The notes: generated by a model from the letters alone, not told the origin. Counted from the first letter of the stretch, positions 45,446 to 58,088 are shown. The stretch: DNA of 64,000 nucleotides from Chelydra serpentina (GCA_037349315.1 JBAIAC010000001.1:6862001-6926000), one strand, 5' to 3'. A program made the numbers and translations.

Positions 45446-46339
45446 CCAGCAGTCATTTAATGGGCCCTCCTCCAGGGAGCATAGTCCTCTGTACCGAATT
45501 GTAAAATGCACCACAGAGAGTTTCTGCAAACTTAGTGAGAGGAAGGTGTTACTTATCAGCTCTGCATTCTTGGGGAACCAGGGCACAGTACCCAGCCTGT
45601 CTGATTCACAAAAGACCTCCCCCACCCAGCCTCTGCTTGAACCAAAGCCAACCAGAAGAAAGACTTACAAAAGCAGTGAAAAGGCAGCGGAAGACACACC
45701 TAAACCCCTCTGGACAAGGGTGACAGGATTAAGGAAACTCCCCTGGCCTCATTTGCATTGAAGATGGGACAGGGAGGCATCTCCATTAGCATAGAGAATG
45801 GAGAACAGAGATTCCAAGGCAAGAACCGCACGGAACTCTGCATCAGTTCCAGTGGGACTTCATCTTCTCCTGACTGATCATGCTGGGGGCTCTGCCTGTC
45901 TCCAGCATTCCGGACCCTCAGCTACCACCATCACCTGGGAACCCTGATCGATTCAAGCTTCTCAGAGTGGTGAGAACCCAGCTCTCTCTCTCTCTCCTTC
46001 TGACTTGTGTGCTGTTATAGTTTTTTAAACCTGACTTTTATAATCACGTTTAAGTTAGATTTTAATATTATAACTGTTTTGTTTGTTTGGCTCCCCTTGC
46101 ATGGTTATTACCTGGCAATAAATAACTTTCATGGTTAAGCTGATTGCTTCTCTCTCTCTCTCTCCTCCCCCCTATGGGTGTTTTTTAGCTTCCCCATTTG
46201 CTCTGCAGCAACGCTCCTCATACCTAAGCTAAAGATCCCTGCAGCACCCAAAAATCCTGTGGGGTTTGCTCATCAAGTGGGTTACTACCAGAACAATTGT
46301 AATGTGAAAGTTAGGATAGGGACATGCTGAACCTGGGGC
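45446..46339 (+). repeat. Unclassified interspersed repeat with polyA signal
   Basis: A moderately GC-rich block running into pyrimidine tracts (CT repeats near 45985 and 46150) and AATAAATAAC at about 46118. Composition and the downstream tandem units suggest a retroelement flank or LTR, but termini were not found. Frames at 45441-45761 are not convincing. Confidence 0.35.
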
Positions 46340-46585
46340 ATATGAGTGTAGCAGCTTGGAAGTGCCACTCGACCCAGCCTGCTGATTTCAGGGGCATATA
46401 AAGGTGGCAGATTGAAAGTGCTGCTCAACCCAGCCTGCTCAGGCATACTCTATTCCGGTGAGTTGCCCATGGCATATGAGGGTGACAGCTTGGAGGTGCT
46501 GCTCGACCCAGCCCACTGACTCCAGGGACATATAAGGGGTCAGCTTGGGAGGACTGATTAACCCAGTCCTCTCAGACGTGCTCTG
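46340..46585 (+). repeat. Degenerate tandem repeat, about 4 units
   Basis: Units share 'ggcatat', 'agcttggaagtgc', 'ctgctcgacccagcc'. Lengths vary from about 55 to 80 bp. Confidence 0.75.

Positions 46586-46588
<3 letters not shown>

Positions 46589-46650
<62 letters not shown>
46589..46650. repeat. (GT)n microsatellite
   Basis: About 31 uninterrupted GT units; likely polymorphic in length. Confidence 0.95.
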
Positions 46651-46652
<2 letters not shown>

Positions 46653-46659
46653 GAACCCA

Positions 46660-47035
46660 GCCCTGGGACACCTAGGTCCTGCAGGATAGCACCATTGGCA
46701 GGGAACGTGCAGCAGGGAGAAGTAGAGCTGCATATGAGAACACATGTGACACAAGCAGTACATAGAAAGAATTACAGACCCCACCCTCCCAGAAGAGTAA
46801 CCCTAATAAATGAGCATACCCCAAAGTAACGGGCACATCTGGTAACAAGGAGATGGGTGTCTTATTACAATCTCACCTCAATGAAACCAACTTTATGCCT
46901 AATCACACCCAGGGTTGCAATGGCGGGCCAGAGATGCTGCATATCCGTGCCCTTGTCTCTGCAGCTGGGGTTGTATCCTCTTCTCCCCCCCACCCCCAAC
47001 TTCTGGGGTAAGAGCCCAGAGTGGGGCAAACTAGA
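46660..47035. other. Anonymous DNA
   Basis: No gene or repeat identified. Confidence 0.35.
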
Positions 47036-47043
47036 CCATAGAG

Positions 47044-47773
47044 CAGTGGTTCCCAAACGGGTTCGTGAACCCCTGGGGGTTCGCGAAATGTTACAGGGGG
47101 TTCTCGGGAAAAAATTCCCTAATGGCAGACAGAGCTGTCCCAAGGGATCCCAGCATGGAGCCAGCAGCCCGAAGCCCCTGGTCTTCCAAGAGCTAAGCAG
47201 ATTAAACCAAGTATATCGGTCACACTGACGAGATTTAAACTTCAAGACTCCTTATAAGAAATGGAAAGGGAGATGGATATTTTTTGCTGATTTTAAAATT
47301 AAATAGGCAGCTAGTATTGCTCTTAAAATTACTATGAAGAACAAGTTTAAGCTTTGCTGTAATGTGCATTGTTTGCCTGGACTGCTCAAGATCTGAATGC
47401 TTGTGTAGCAGGAACTGTTTGAGTTGGCTTCTTAAATACCTTCGTGCTATTTCATATTTGATACTCCTTGATGAAACATAGCCTTTTCTTATAACAGGCT
47501 TATTCATAGAGATAGAAGCTACAAAAGTGAGATCTTGGAAGAGTGTTGCTGTTTTCATAATGTAATAAAAATACTGTAATGATAACTAATAATAAATAGT
47601 GTGTAATAACATGTCATAAAAACTAATTTTACATTTCCATGGTCACTGCTTTTATAATTTATACTCAGGTAAAGGAGAAAACCCCTGGAAATATTCATTT
47701 TTAGGAGGGGGTTTGCAAGACTTGACATTTTAGTGAAAAGGGTTCACAGGTCGTTAAAGTTTGGGAACCACTG
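47044..47773. mobile_element. hAT-type non-autonomous element (CAGTGGTTCCCAAAC ends)
   Basis: 730 bp. Ends CAGTGGTTCCCAAACGGG and (inward) CAGTGGTTCCCAAACTTT, flanked by an exact octamer CCATAGAG at 47036-47043 and 47774-47781. A 107-codon minus-strand frame (47235-47558) has no clear hAT domain and is probably a remnant at best. Confidence 0.92.
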
Positions 47774-47781
47774 CCATAGAG

Positions 47782-48250
47782 GGATGGGGCCAGGGTGCCC
47801 CTGCCCGCCAGCAACAGGTCTCTGTCCACGGGCCCCAGCTGCAGGATGCCTGTGCTTGGTGGGGGGAGCCAGTTCCAAGCCAGGTGGCCCTTTCCCTCCT
47901 AGCTGCAGAGCGTCCTTCAAGTTGGTCGGTGTCGAGCCTGTGCTGGAGGCTCTTGATGGCAGGTCTGTGTGAAGGGAGCTGGGGACACTGCAGCTGGGAC
48001 CAGGCAGGGTAGCACAGGGGTCATTGCTATCAGGAGCCCAGGAAAGAGCCAGAGATGGGTGATATTAAAAGCTGGGTGAGACCAGCTGGACAGTATGGAC
48101 CCCCTGCCCAGGGAGAACAGGTAGAGGAGGTGGGCACGGGACAGGCTCTGTGGGCCGTCACCCTTCTCCCAAATCTCCCCATTACACCCAAGCTCCCCTT
48201 TCCCCGCACCCTGCTGGTACTCAGCTGCCCCAGGGCTTCTCACCTCCCCC
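47782..48250. other. Anonymous GC-rich DNA
   Basis: No gene recognised. Overlapping frames of 70-108 codons on both strands look compositional. Confidence 0.35.
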
Positions 48251-48337
48251 TACATCTTTTGTAGTGACCTCTGCTACTTGGTGGGTACCCTGGCTCGGGT
48301 TACCTGCCAAGTAACAGAGGTCACTACAAAAGATGTA
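48251..48337. repeat. 87-bp hairpin
   Basis: Arms 48251-48281 and 48307-48337 pair at 30 of 31 positions ('tacatcttttgtagtgacct...' with '...aggtcactacaaaagatgta'). The 25-nt centre can extend pairing. It could be a relic of a MITE or an RNA hairpin of pre-miRNA size. Confidence 0.85.
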
Positions 48338-48493
48338 TGTGGAGCTTAGGCCCCTTCCTTAGGAAAATTCTAGCTGCACCCCTGATCACACCCCTCTAAC
48401 ACATTTTGCCAAACAGCATAGACAAATCCACTGTCTCACCTCAGTGAAACCGACTTTGTCCCTAACATATAAAAATAGAGGTACAGTTGTGTG

Positions 48494-48680
48494 CAGTGGT
48501 GTAGTGGACCTGGAATGTGCCAGAACACTGCTCTGCACTTTTGCAAGGTCATGCTGTGCAGAGGATGCCATTTTGCTCTACAAAATGGCATCCTCCATGT
48601 GGTGTTAGGTCACACCGGCAGGGGCAGGGTCACACCGTTCCAGTAGTACCAGTACTTGCAAATTCAGGACTACACCACTG
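48494..48680. mobile_element. hAT MITE (CAGTGGTGTAGT ends)
   Basis: 187 bp. Ends CAGTGGTGTAGTGGACCTGG and (inward) CAGTGGTGTAGTCCTGAATT, flanked by an exact octamer GTTGTGTG (48486-48493, 48681-48688). An internal hairpin at 48561-48595 has 15-bp perfect arms around CTCTA. Confidence 0.93.
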
Positions 48681-48689
48681 GTTGTGTGG

Positions 48690-50050
48690 ATGGAAGCCGT
48701 AGCAGAGCTAGATTTTGAGCAGTGGTGGTGAGGGGTGATGGGTCATTGATGCCACCTTCAGTTATATCTATTGGCTTGAAAAGGCCCCACGTGTACACCT
48801 AAAGTCTGCTGGAGGGGGAAGTCAACGTCACCCCCCATTGGTTCCATCACTGGGATTGAATTATCAGGTAGAAAACCTACTGTAATCATTCTTTATAAAG
48901 ACTGTGATGAACAGATATCGTCTATCTTAATATAGGTTTGGCAGAATTAGAATTTTTGTATAACTTCTGTGGATAATATTGGTTTATTTTAAAGATTTTT
49001 TAATCTATTTAAATGTTCACAGTTGTGCAAAATAATGGGGTTTAAACTTTTTTATTTTTATTTATTTAAATTTTCATAATTGCAAGAAATTTAAATTTTC
49101 ACAGTTGCAGACCATGGGAGGGTCAGACAATTATTTAATGACAGTAGATGTAGAGATTCAAAAAGCTAAAGATTTATTAAATGTTAAAATACAAATTGTC
49201 AATCTCACATTTTAAAATGTACAATGTAAATACCCTTAAATCAAACTGTAGTTCTCAAGCAGCATTTTTCTTACTTTGCCTATCTGTGAATTTTGATATT
49301 ATCGATGGAAATATTTTTTCATCAGTTTGTCTGTGTATGGTCGAATCGATGTTTACTGAGATTTACTGATAAAAATCTAACCCATTTATGCCTAAGCATA
49401 AAGTTATTCAGAAATATCCATTCAACTACCTGATGTGCTCCCACTTGAGGGGTCTGGTTTTATATGTCAGGGTTAATTTTGTCATCTGCTCTGCTGGTTA
49501 CATATAAAAAGATCAGTTGGCCTGGTACATAACTGCATTAGAAAAAACTTATTATAGGCGAGGATGGTAGCACAGCAAGGTTGCCCAAACTTCCCTTTAT
49601 AAAACCTTGTGTTCAATTGCTTATAACTTTGCAAATGTAAATGGTTTGGGTTGAAATTTTCCATGTCAGTTGCCTATCTCATGCTGAATTATTTTAGAAC
49701 ATTTCAGCAAAAATGGTTCAACAAGGCTAGGGAAAAATTCATTGTTTTGCCCCTGTTAAAATAAATCTGGTAACCTTTTTTCAAAATACTCTACTACCCC
49801 ACTGTCTGAAGAAAGGATTTGAAATTTTGCAATAGGGTGAGTATTGTGTCAGGGATTTGCCTTTTGCCATTCCAGTGAAAATCTGTTGAAATTTGGCCAA
49901 GTTATAAACCTTTGGGGGGAAAATACACCACATTTTGCATGTGCTCAGGAGAGGCTTCTTTGGTTTTAGCAGCTAAAATCTCTGAAGATTCCATCCTCAC
50001 TGAGTATCCCTGAGCCGCTCCTAGTGCTGATTAGACTGTGCATGTGCCAA
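48690..50050. other. Anonymous AT-rich DNA
   Basis: No gene or repeat identified. Confidence 0.4.
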
Positions 50051-50054
50051 CCCC

Positions 50055-50720
50055 ATAGAATGTCTGAGCATGCTGTTTGGGCAAGGAGAGGGTGGGGAGG
50101 AGCATCTGGAACTGATCAGGTAAGGAGACTGGGACTGGGAGATGGGAGAGAGTAAACTAGGACAAGGGAGATGGTGGGAATGGGCAGGGGGACTAGGAGC
50201 CAGTTGACTGAGGGTGGGACTGAAAATGGATGAGGAGGTTTGTGGGGGTGGGACTAGCTGGACAAGGAGACTGGAGCTAGAAACCAGTGGGGCGATAACA
50301 GTGGTGGTGGGAAGATGAGACAGATATGACAATGAATTGAGGTGTGGGTAGAGAACTGGGACTGGCTGGGCAAAGAGACTGGGACAAAGACCCAAGGAGA
50401 GGGGGGAGAGTGGGATAATGAGGTGGGAGACCGAGACTGGATGTGGACTATAGAGAGGGAGACTGGGTGCTGCTGGCAGGGAGGGGAGAGAGATCAGACT
50501 AGGAGCCAGGAGTGGGAAAGTGGAACTGGGTAGACAAGGAGAGTGGGACTGGGTGTAGGGAGGGGGATAGACTGGGATGGGAAGAGACTAGGACTGGCTG
50601 GCCAAAGCGCCTGGGGTTAGGATGAGAAATTGAAGGAGTGGAGGCTGGGCTTGGATAGGCAAGGAGAATGAGAATAGGACTTGGACGGGTTGGAGGGGAT
50701 GGGGCAGAAGGGGTCAATTT
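50055..50720 (+). repeat. Degenerate purine-rich minisatellite
   Basis: Repeated phrases 'gggactgg', 'ctggctgggcaaggagac', 'gggactaggagccag' recur at irregular 50-60-bp spacing. The top strand is strongly G+A biased. Long frames on either strand are by-products of this bias. Confidence 0.7.
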
Positions 50721-50839
50721 TGGGGTAAACCACAGGAGTCTGTGTCCACTAGAATACATGCCCCTCCAAAGCCTGGGATGGAACCTAAGATCCTTGAGTC
50801 TCACCATTCCACTGCTATCAAAAAATATTTGTGAAACCA

Positions 50840-51762
50840 TGTCAAGGCAGAGTCCCCACTTTGGCACTTTGAGTGCAGAAGGTGGAGGCCTGCAAGGATT
50901 CTAAAAATTAATACTGGCCACTTCAGGCTTGTATTAAACTCCCAAAGTTACAGCTTTTCTCTGACCTTGGATGGGTAGATGCTGTCACCACCCAAATGCA
51001 AAAAAACCCTTTTAGAACCCAGGAAGGTGCACTTGGGAATTCCTTCCTGTGGGGTACCCTCAAGCCCTTTACCGCCCTTCTGGGGAAGAGCTGAGAAAGA
51101 AAACAAAGGAAATCAGCTGTTGCTACCAGCTAATTAAACATGCACAAACCTCTTAGGAAACAAAAATCCAATCCTGTTCTTAAAAAAAAGGTAAATTTTA
51201 TTAAAAACAAAAAAAGAAAATACATCTGGAATTTAGGCTTTTAGCTAGGTTTTTTTAAAAAAAACAACAATTACAGGGATTAAGCATCAAGATAGCTTCT
51301 TGAGGTCCAGCTTAAAGGTTACAAGCAAAACAAAAGCACCTGGGGTTAGCACAGAGGAGTCCACAAGTCATAAAGAAATAAAAGAGAGAAACCTAATCAC
51401 GTCTTCCTATAAATTTCCTGATCTACTTACATATCTGGGGTTTCAAATGAGTGGTTTCTAGGTATGATCTGATGATTTTCATACCTGGCAGAAGCTTTTA
51501 CAGCATAGTTTCAGCCCTGTCCCTGCTCTCCAGAAGAACAACACTGACAGACAAAGGGAAAGTTTTTTCCCAATTTTAAAATGTTCTAGCCTTCCCATTG
51601 GCTCTTTTGGTCAGGTGCCCACTCCCTTCCTTTTACCTATGGACTTTTTAACCCTTTACAGGTAAAGTAAGTAGAGAACAGTTACTAACAGGATTTTATA
51701 GCTAACTGGCTGGCTTGGTGTCCATAAAAAGAAGCTACCCCCACACTCCTTTATTTATCACA
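50840..51762. mobile_element. LTR-like element
   Basis: Starts TGTCAAGGCAGAG and ends TTTATCACA (TG...CA), 923 bp. Flanking pentamers AACCA and AACTC agree only in part. Promoter and polyA order not resolved; no viral coding sequence. Confidence 0.5.
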
Positions 51763-52490
51763 AACTCACTAGCAAAGCATGTGTCTCATCCCCCTCTAGT
51801 GCCAGTCCATATAAGAGGATGACAACTGACTACTTCTATCTGTTACTCCATTAGGTCAAGTGGCAGAGGTCTATAAGGTGCATCTAAAGGTTCCAAACTT
51901 GCTGATGAACCATGTGGTGTCAATATGATGACACATGATGGAATTTTGTTTTTTCAGTTTTCTTTTTTAAAATCCTAGGAAATTATGCACAAAAAAGTAT
52001 ATTAAAATAATATTCTTAGTGTTGAAAAGTCAAGCATTCAAAGTTTAGGCAACCTTAATTCTGATATATCCTAACTTTTGAACACTTGACTTTACAACCT
52101 TAATAATGTTCTTTTAACGTAGTTTTTTGTGTGTGATACGAATATATAAATTGAGACGGTGCCTATGTTAAACTGTTTCTCAGCCAGCAGAAAGGATTAT
52201 GCTGAGAGCAGTTTGTTAAACAAAAGTACAGTATTTGGCTCCTGGCCTGTTTTAACTCAAGAGTTGTGTTTATCATTATTTCATATTCCTCTCAGAGTAA
52301 TCTCTTGACTATGACTTTGACTTCTTTTAGAGTAAAAGGTCAAAATCATATTTTGCTTAAAAACTTAGAAGTCATGATGGTGTCACAGAAAACAATGGAG
52401 CTCTGATACTGTTTGCTTTTTTCCCGAGAGATGAACACGCTTTATTTGCTGTAAATTATACTGTATGATCCTGAATTTCATTGCAGCTGT
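51763..52490. other. Anonymous AT-rich DNA
   Basis: No gene or repeat identified. Confidence 0.4.
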
Positions 52491-52493
52491 TGA

Positions 52494-52582
52494 AAATAAG
52501 AAAGAAAAACTTGTAGCACCTTAGAGACTAACAAATTTATTTCAGCATAAGCTTTCGTGGGTTAGTACCCACTTCATCGGAT
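52494..52582 (+). repeat. Interspersed repeat family A, 5'-shortened
   Basis: Runs from 'aaaataagaaagaaaaactt' through 'gtagcaccttagagactaac' to 'acttcatcggat'. It preserves the uninterrupted sequence into which Harbinger copy 1 inserted elsewhere. Confidence 0.85.
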
Positions 52583-54620
52583 TTTAAATTCATTTTAAAT
52601 TCACATATCGCTGACAGAGCTGATGTAAATGTTGTTTCTGGATACATATATTTTATTTTTTACTTATTGAAAATGCATAGGCTGTAGCATACTTTAGGTT
52701 ATATACAATGTGTGATAGCACAGAATCGCTTTGACTAAGTGTTTCAAGTTGGTCTAGAACCGTTTTCATCAAAACAATTTCCTCTGATGGTTATGAGATG
52801 TCATAACTTTTCCCCAAAATGATTGGTTTTATTTTATTCTCCTGATTTTTATTTTTTGCAAAAAAGAAAAAAAACATTTTGTATTCTCTATGTATTTATA
52901 CTTTAGAAAACAGCCACGCAAAATCTTTCCACCAGGGTATATTACAGTGCATCTCCTGAGAGGCTTTATTACATAAAATCCTGTCAATCTTAAATACATG
53001 CTTTTAGAATAATAACAATGGAACTCTTGGTGATGGCAGCACTAAGTAACTGAAAACTTATTTTGAAATGAGCTATTCCAAACTGTCTTTTTCCTTTACT
53101 TCCTTGAGAAACTGGTAACTTTGTGGATTTGTCTCAAATTTCATCTCAAGATAAATGCCAGCAGAGTTGAAAATCAGGAATGTTATAGCAAACACTAGCC
53201 ACAAAGAGCCAAATCCTGTACACAGCCACATTCCTCCCTCCCCAACCCCCCACAAAAACAACATTGCATGCATGGAAGGCTCTAAATACAGCAGAGCTGC
53301 TGTGATTCAGCTATGCAGGAAGGGCACGCAGCACAAGGGGCATTCGCAGGCCAGAGCTGTTACTTCATGTCAGCACAAAAGTGGTGGAGTGCAGCTCTGG
53401 GGACTTTACCAGTTGCTCTATGGCTATACAAATTTGCTAGCCAAAAAAAAAACCAGAATGAAGGAGACCCAGCTCTTGCAGCAGAGTGGTTCTGTTGGTG
53501 CGCCATGACATGTCCTGGGGAGATGGGAAATGATTCCAGCTCCCTGACTTACGCCTTTGTGAAGGCCCATTTACTCAAGTTTTCTTAAAGGATCCAAAAT
53601 TTGTCTCAAAATACCAAGCTAACCAAGAGCTCTGCTCCACAACTTGTAATTCTCAGGAGTTTATGAACTAACACAGTGAGCCACAATACTGGTCCATGTT
53701 TGTATTTATTAATGTGGCACTGCTAGATTAGGTCCAAAATGTAGGTTTTATAAAACATTTTATTACAAATATTTCTTAATAACTTTTTTTTAAAAAATCA
53801 GTGAAAACAGCTTTTTTAAAAATGAAATGATTCCTAGCATTGCTTGTAAGTCCGTGGCACTTACATAATGCTTTACATTTTCAGTTCAAAGTCAGCAAAA
53901 ATATTAACTATTTAATCACGGCAGCAGCGTGAAGCTGATTTTACTGACCAAGATGAGTGAAATTTAGAAAAGGAAACAAATGGCATAAGTTATGAAAAAC
54001 AAATGAGATTTTTGGCAGCCAAGTAAAGCCTCAGGGAAGGGGAATAGTAAAGGCCAAAATTTGTGTAAAATGTGTGGGTATTGGTATAAGTTTATATTTA
54101 CTTCTGTAAGCAGAGTCAGGATGAGCTCTACCCTGACATCTGGTGGTGAGTTGTGGAAAGGGATGTCAGGGGCTAATCTTGTTTGCATGGACACACCCAC
54201 CCTGCAAAGCATGATGGACCGCTTGCCCAAATGGTCACCATGACTGCTGTGGGAGCCCCAGTTTCTCTGTTATTGGGGCAGGAAGACTAAAGTGTTACCC
54301 TGATTATGTGAATCAAGGACAGTGGGCTTTTGTTATGAGGAAGGGACTCGCCCTTAGCTAAGCAGCACTTGCTAGGCGAGGGACATGGATTCCAAAACCC
54401 AGTGAATTGAGAGAGGTTGGGGACAGATATTTGTATCTGGTGGCATGGGCCTCTTCTGAGGGTCCTAGATGTCAATTGCACCGCCTTCTCTCTCTCCACT
54501 GTGGAATATCAGAGCTAATTTTGAGTTCCTTAGGAGTCTATTCACAGGCTGCTGAGTTGGAATTACTCTGGACTAAGTGTGCAAATGAGCATGAAGGCTC
54601 CCCTAACTACAAGCTGAAAT
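52583..54620. other. Anonymous AT-rich DNA
   Basis: About 2 kb without a convincing gene. A 117-codon frame at 53155-53508 overlaps others and shows no domain. Confidence 0.4.
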
Positions 54621-55432
54621 TGTTATGAGCTGAAATCACTGAGCACTGTGTTAAGTAGTGGGGGAGCCGGAAGATCTATTGCTGAGCGACTGGTGGAGTG
54701 GAGCTGCTGGCGGAGCGGGACAGTTGGCGGGCCAGCCGGAGCGGCTTGCAGGCCAGCTGACGGAGCGGAGCGGAGCTGCTGGTGGAGCGGAGCAGTTGGC
54801 GGGACAGCCGGAGCGGCTTGCAGGACGGCTGATGGAGCGGAGCTGCTGGCGGAGCGGCTTGCGGGACGGCTGAACGGAGTGACTCGTGGGATGGCTGGCG
54901 GAGCAGAGCAGAGCCGAGCGAAGCACCATGAAGGGACGGGGCAGTCAGCTTCGAGCCACGTAAGGTGCCCCTTACCTCTCCCCTCCCTATTTCTACCCAG
55001 ACTGGAGGGGGTGTAACACTCTGCAGATGAACTTTTGAACTCTGGGTCTGGACTTTTGGGTTGTTGGACTTTTGGGACTTTGGGTGATTTTTGGGGTTGA
55101 TGGACTCAAGAACCAAAGGGAAAGGACATGGCCAATTTGCTGGGGTGGGTCATTGCTCACAGTTTGGTTTACAAATCCTAGATGTGGTGTTTCCCCAGCA
55201 AAAGGCCGCATTGTTTCTCTCTGTCATTAAAAGGTTTTTCTACACTCAGACTCTGTGCTTGCGAGAGGGGAAGTACTGCCTCTTAGAGGCGCCCAGGGTG
55301 GGTGATATATATTTGTCCCAGGTCACTGGGTGGGGGCTCGAGCCGGTTTTTGCATTGTGTTATTGGAATGGAACCCCTAGATACGGAACCCGGCCCTTGT
55401 TGCTGCCGACTCTGACTGGCAGAAGGGTTACA
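54621..55432 (+). mobile_element. LTR-like element with GGCGGAGCGG array
   Basis: Starts TGTTATGAGCTGAAATCA and ends AGAAGGGTTACA (TG...CA), 812 bp. At 54690-54915 short GC-rich units around GGCGGAGCGG and GAGCTGCTGG recur, giving long artefactual frames on both strands. No target duplication is seen, so the boundaries are tentative. Confidence 0.5.
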
Positions 55433-55929
55433 CTTCACCAGTAATTGTACTTTTAACAAAATCAAGGATTTACTACTAAATAGCCATCAAAAACTAGAAA
55501 CCTATACATGGAGGGGAAAAAAGATAGTTATGCTTTTCACTTAATCTAGTAGTGTTATCCATCATCACTGAAATACATAAATTATAGTTGGCAAGTTGGC
55601 GTTGCTTGAGCAATTTTCCACAGGAAAAACTAACAGTTTATAAATGTTTAATTACACCCATAAGCAAAGAAGAGAGCTGATTTCACCTGATTTTTACTGC
55701 TTATTTTAAAAAAGTGTCATTAAATAATATTTTACTACAAGATTGGAGTCTAAATTGTTAGGGCCTTATTCATGCTTCTGCTGAAAATGAAGTGGAAACC
55801 AACCAAAAGAAATTATTTAGATTAGTAAACCTTGTGAGCAATTCAGGTTCTGCTTACCTAGTTTTCACCCAATAACAATGGGCATGTGGTTCAAGCCCTC
55901 CCCAAGACACGTAGCTTCACAGTCAATGC
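55433..55929. other. Anonymous AT-rich DNA
   Basis: No gene or repeat identified. Confidence 0.4.
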
Positions 55930-55937
55930 ATTGGAAC

Positions 55938-56063
55938 TAGGGTGACCAGATGAAAGGACCCCAAAATCGGGGCTTGTCTGAGCAAAAAAAAAAAAAAAAA
56001 AGCAGAAGCCCCAGTCGGGACGCAGGACAAAGGACGAAAAATCGGGATAGTCTGGTCACCCTA
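55938..56063. mobile_element. hAT-type MITE (TAGGGTGACCAGA family)
   Basis: 126 bp. Ends TAGGGTGACCAGATG and (inward) TAGGGTGACCAGACTATC; octamers ATTGGAAC and ACGGGAAC match at 6 of 8. A poly-A run (about 18 A) lies inside. Related to 8831-8954. Confidence 0.85.
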
Positions 56064-56071
56064 ACGGGAAC

Positions 56072-57460
56072 CTTGAAACAACATTCAAATCCCAGCAGAA
56101 TGAATTGAACCCTCTGTCCTATTGAAGTAGATTAATTGTATACCATGCAGTTTAATGTGTGTGGGTGTTTTTTATACAGTATTTTTGTGTAAGGTCATAA
56201 AAACAGAGGCTTCTGTGGACATTAAAGATTCCATGGTATTTCTTTTAAGAGTAGGCGTTTTCCCTACTCTTAAGAGAACAGTTACCATCACGAAAGTCCC
56301 AGAGGCTGCTGTAGAAATAAGTCATAACTTGAAAAATTAATAACTTCTGGGCATTAAGGGGGAGATTTCCTGCTCTGGACTTGGAGAATACAGAATGATT
56401 GGGGCCTTTTTTCAGTTTGCCTTGGGAATCACTACTTGCTCATATACAGATCTCTGATCCCCACATGTCTCTCCATTGACTTAAAGAGTTTATTTCATAT
56501 AGCAATGACTTCTGGATATTAACCCCATCAGTCCCAACAAACATAGTCTAGCTTTTCTGAGCAAAACCCAAACTCAAAAAACCTGTAAGCCTGCCTATAT
56601 CGAGCAGAAATCAGAGCATTCGTTGCTTCCTGTTTAGAAGATGGACCAGCCATTTTAGTCCATCCCTAAACCTCATGCAGACTAGCCTAGAGGAGAATGG
56701 TGCCCAGTTCTGAGATCAGCATGTTATTGGATTGGTTCAATACTACAACCACTTGTTGTCTGCAAGCATTAATGTACTGGCTCTCAAACACCCTTCCTCC
56801 ACATCACCTCACAGCCCACCGTGGCTCACTGATGAGCTATGTCAGATGAAGTGTGAAGGCAAGAGATTAAAATGCTACTGGTACAAGACATGATAGAGTC
56901 AATAATACAAATATGTGGTATTATAAGTATGAGATATGAATCATGTAAAAAACAGTAGTGGGCCACCCAGGACTTTCTAGTGGCTGTTGACTTACTTTAT
57001 GTTGTTCATTGTGGTGTGTTTCTTTCCATATTTTACAATAACTTGTTAAAATAGTTTTATATCTTCTTTGAACTTGGAAATAGGGAGCCAATCCTCTCTC
57101 ATTGTTCTCAGTGGAGGTTTTGCGATTGAATTCAGTGGAAGCAGGATCTGACCTGGAGTTAAATTGGTTTTGACTGTAGTTTGTGAGACTATTTAAGGGG
57201 TATTTCCCCCTCAGTACAGAACATGCTGCTGAAGGACAAAAGCTAATGAGAAGCTATGAAAATGCACAAAAGCAGGGATGGAATTAGGGGGGGATATGAG
57301 CACAGTGTAGTAGCAATAAAAAGTTAGTAAGCCTGTGCCTTTGCACGTATTAATTTCAGATAATATATACCTATCCCACATATGGCTGAGTACAGGATAG
57401 CTCGGGCTTTTCAGTCTTGGCTCTTCTCCAGTTTTGATTCTTTTTATATCACAGCTGCAG
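56072..57460. other. Anonymous AT-rich DNA
   Basis: No gene or repeat identified. 'ttaagagtaggcgttttccc' followed by 'tactcttaag' makes a small hairpin at about 56247-56276. Confidence 0.4.
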
Positions 57461-57915
57461 ACTAAGGGTACGTCTACACTACGAAATTAGGTCGAATTTA
57501 TAGAAGTCGATATTTTAAAACCTGATTTTATGGAATCGATTGTGTGTGTCCCCACTAAAGACCATTAAGGCCATTGGATCGATGGACTGTGTACACAGTA
57601 TCGGGGCTAGCATTGACTTTCGGAGCGTTGCATTGCGGGTAGCTATCCCACAGTTCCCGCAGTCTTCGCCACCCATTGGAATTCTGGGTTGCGATCCCAA
57701 AGCCTGATGGGGCAGAAAACATTGTCGCTGGTGGTTCTGGGTACATGTCGTCAAGCCATCCCCCCTTCCTCCCTCCCTCCATGAAAGCAACCTTTTTTCC
57801 AGGGTTTCCAGGTTTGCTATGGCAAGCATGGAGCCTGCTCAGCTCACAATGACCATACGTCACCAGTGTATGCCTGGACATTTGGTCTAGTGGGGATTCA
57901 GTGCTGCTGTAATAT

Positions 57916-57991
57916 GGGCAGAGGGATAGCTCAGCGGTTTGAGCATTGGCCTGCTAAACCCGGGGTTGTGAGCTCAAACCTTGAGGGGGCC
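57916..57991 (+). repeat. tRNA-derived SINE head, inserted in Harbinger copy 4
   Basis: 'gagggatagctcagcggtttgag' to 'aaaccttgagggggcc': only the tRNA-like half is left; the CR1 tail is missing. Confidence 0.85.
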
Positions 57992-58088
57992 AGGAGATGA
58001 TGACTTCTAGCAATCATACTATACCATCTGTTCCGAGCAACCAGGAGATGATGACGGCTAGCGAGCATACTGCACCGTCTGCTGCCAG
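57991..58088 (+). repeat. Tandem duplication of about 49 bp
   Basis: 'aggagatgatgacttctagc' with its following text is repeated at 58041 as 'aggagatgatgacggctagc'. The two units differ at several sites. Confidence 0.8.

Noticed and set aside
46589..46784. 70-codon minus-strand frame with a His-Thr run
   Set aside because: Created by the (GT)n microsatellite.
50021..50867. Pro/Ser-rich frames of 122-124 codons on the minus strand
   Set aside because: They are the complement of the purine-rich tandem array.
54648..55116. Ala/Gly/Arg-rich frames on both strands
   Set aside because: Translation of GGCGGAGCGG repeats inside an LTR-like element.
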